Assembly: GCF_000733925.1 (NCBI RefSeq)
Contig: NZ_JPOO01000001.1
Location: 558,001 to 622,000 of the forward strand
Direction: 5' to 3'
From: Arenibacter algicola
Lineage (GTDB): Bacteria > Bacteroidota > Bacteroidia > Flavobacteriales > Flavobacteriaceae
DNA: 64,000 nucleotides
Shown: positions 62,791 through 64,000 of the stretch, piece after piece
How the letters are laid out: every line of letters begins with the position of its first letter
Position numbering within the stretch: the stretch's first letter is position 1
Program-made: the position numbers and the translations under genes
The notes under the pieces: generated by a model
The model's database searches: none
What the model saw: the letters and a program-made list of their open reading frames with translations, nothing else
Told to the model about the DNA's origin: nothing

Positions 62791-64000
62791 ATGTTGAATA
62801 TTTCTAACAATCCACTGAATAAAACGGTTCACCTTAGGGGGTATAAGTCAACCGAAAGGGTCTTTCACGAAAGGCATTATAAGCATTTTAACCGATTTTT
62901 ACTGGGCTCCGCTATTTTTGGGATTATCGTTCTCTTCCTGCCGTGGACACAAAATATAAGAGGGAACGGTTTTCTAACCACTTTGAAGCCGGACCAAAGG
63001 CCACAGACAATACAATCCCCAATTCCAGGAAGAATAGAAAAGTGGTATGTGCAGGAGGGCGATTTTGTTGATAAAGGGGATACAATTTTGTTCATTTCCG
63101 AAGTCAAGAACGAATATTTCGACCCCAAATTGGTAGAGCGAACAAGGCAACAAATTAAGGCCAAATCTATGGCTGTGGGGTCTTACGAAGGCAAGGTTAA
63201 TGCATTGAACAATCAGATTTCCGCCTTGGGCAATGAACGGAAACTTAAATTGGAACAGGCCAAGAATAAATTGATGCAGTCCCATTTGAAGGTTCAGAGC
63301 GATAGTATTGACCTAGAAGCGGCTAAAACCAATATTAGCATAGCGGAAAAACAGTATAACCGTACGGAGCAATTACAGAAGGAAGGTTTAAAGGCCGTTA
63401 CGGATGTGGAGGAAAAACGCTTAAAACTACAGGAAACCCAGGCTAAATTAATTTCACAGCAAAACAAATTATTGGTTGCCAAGAATGATGTTTTAAATGC
63501 TGAAATGGAGATTAACCGTATCCAGGCCGAATATACGGATAAGATTTCTAAGGCCCAAAGCGATATGTTTACAGCCCAATCAAGTCAATACGATTCCGAG
63601 GCGCAAGTGACCAAGCTTGAAAATGAATACACCAATTACGAGATGCGCAACGAAATGTACTACATACGTGCGCCTCAAAGTGGGTTTATCAATAAGGCCT
63701 TGCAAGGGGGAATTGGGGAAACTTTTAAGGAAGGAGACCGTCTTGTTGGAATTATGCCTGCGGATTATGACATGGCCGTAGAAACATTTTTGGAACCATT
63801 GGATTTGCCTTTAATTCATATTGGGGAGAAGGTAAGAATTCAATTCGATGGTTGGCCTGCCATAGTTTTCAGCGGGTGGCCCAATATTTCTTATGGTACC
63901 TACGGTGGAAAGGTTGTAGCGGTTGAAACCTTTATAAGTGAAAATGGAAAATATCGCGTGCTGTTGGCCCCAGATCCAGAGGATGAACCGTGGCCAACCC
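62791..64000 (+). CDS. HlyD family periplasmic adaptor (5' part, cut by window end)
   Basis: The frame is open from the ATG at 62791 to the window edge (403 codons). The product has an N-terminal cytosolic tail, one membrane helix at about residues 36-52 (LLGSAIFGIIVLFLPW), a biotinyl-lipoyl half-motif ('IQSPIPGRIEKWYVQEGDFVDKGDTILFIS'), a long alpha-helical hairpin (about 115-290) and the second lipoyl half ('YYIRAPQSGFINKALQGGIGETFKEGDRLVGIMP'), then beta-barrel strands. It would link the exporter at 61117 to an outer-membrane TolC-like channel, probably encoded just beyond the window. Confidence 0.9.
   Translation, partial: MLNISNNPLNKTVHLRGYKSTERVFHERHYKHFNRFLLGSAIFGIIVLFLPWTQNIRGNGFLTTLKPDQRPQTIQSPIPGRIEKWYVQEGDFVDKGDTILFISEVKNEYFDPKLVERTRQQIKAKSMAVGSYEGKVNALNNQISALGNERKLKLEQAKNKLMQSHLKVQSDSIDLEAAKTNISIAEKQYNRTEQLQKEGLKAVTDVEEKRLKLQETQAKLISQQNKLLVAKNDVLNAEMEINRIQAEYTDKISKAQSDMFTAQSSQYDSEAQVTKLENEYTNYEMRNEMYYIRAPQSGFINKALQGGIGETFKEGDRLVGIMPADYDMAVETFLEPLDLPLIHIGEKVRIQFDGWPAIVFSGWPNISYGTYGGKVVAVETFISENGKYRVLLAPDPEDEPWPT

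Overview
The window reads as a Bacteroidota chromosome, almost certainly a marine Flavobacteriaceae (Arenibacter/Maribacter/Zobellia-like). Grounds: a SusC/SusD pair, a type IX secretion cargo with its PorP/SprF partner, DUF4230/DUF4260/DUF4407 proteins, TAnnTTTG -7 boxes, low GC, and a ruvC-hemW-cyclase neighbourhood.

Region 1 (1-16.8 kb) is chromosomal backbone. It runs from a TonB-like C-terminus through ruvC, a four-helix-bundle gene inside a repeat cassette, hemW, a cyclase, DUF4260, DUF4230, Dabb, GNAT and MmcQ genes, a membrane MutS-like ATPase, a YdjM-like hydrolase, DUF4407, a BlaI/M56 sensor pair and an M20 dipeptidase. Two intergenic stretches (10.1-11.45 kb and 14.8-15.3 kb) are full of short palindromes and a duplicated block of about 400 bp.

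Region 2 (16.8-59.8 kb) is a tRNA-Leu(UAG) integration hotspot. Three 124-bp truncated tRNA-Leu copies precede the intact tRNA. A 51-bp piece of the tRNA, starting exactly at the anticodon loop, recurs at 29,682 and 59,723. It delimits two tandem integrative elements, each with a tyrosine integrase at its right end and its own pair of matching arm-type repeats. Element 1 (about 12.4 kb) carries a giant BspA-like type IX cargo protein (about 2,100 aa), its PorP/SprF partner and an AraC regulator. Element 2 (about 30 kb) carries an intact insertion sequence with an 8-bp target duplication, a LacI-controlled utilization locus and an AbiE toxin-antitoxin pair.

The element 2 locus joins SusC/SusD uptake, two GH38 enzymes, a GH76-like enzyme and a DUF1080 protein to a cytoplasmic set: sugar MFS importer, GlcDH-like SDR, lactonase, mannonate dehydratase and RraA-type aldolase. 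Together these spell out a plausible non-phosphorylating route from mannose to pyruvate plus glyceraldehyde. Embedded in the same operons are a CaiB/BaiF CoA-transferase, an enoyl-CoA hydratase, two paralogous cupin-like proteins and a solute-binding-protein-fold protein without a signal peptide or any permease. The usual pathway does not explain these. Four near-identical LacI-type operators lie at three promoters.

Region 3 (59.8-64 kb) is chromosome again: insertion-sequence scars, then a TetR regulator overlapping an ABC-type exporter with a degenerate ATPase domain, followed by an HlyD-family adaptor cut by the window end.
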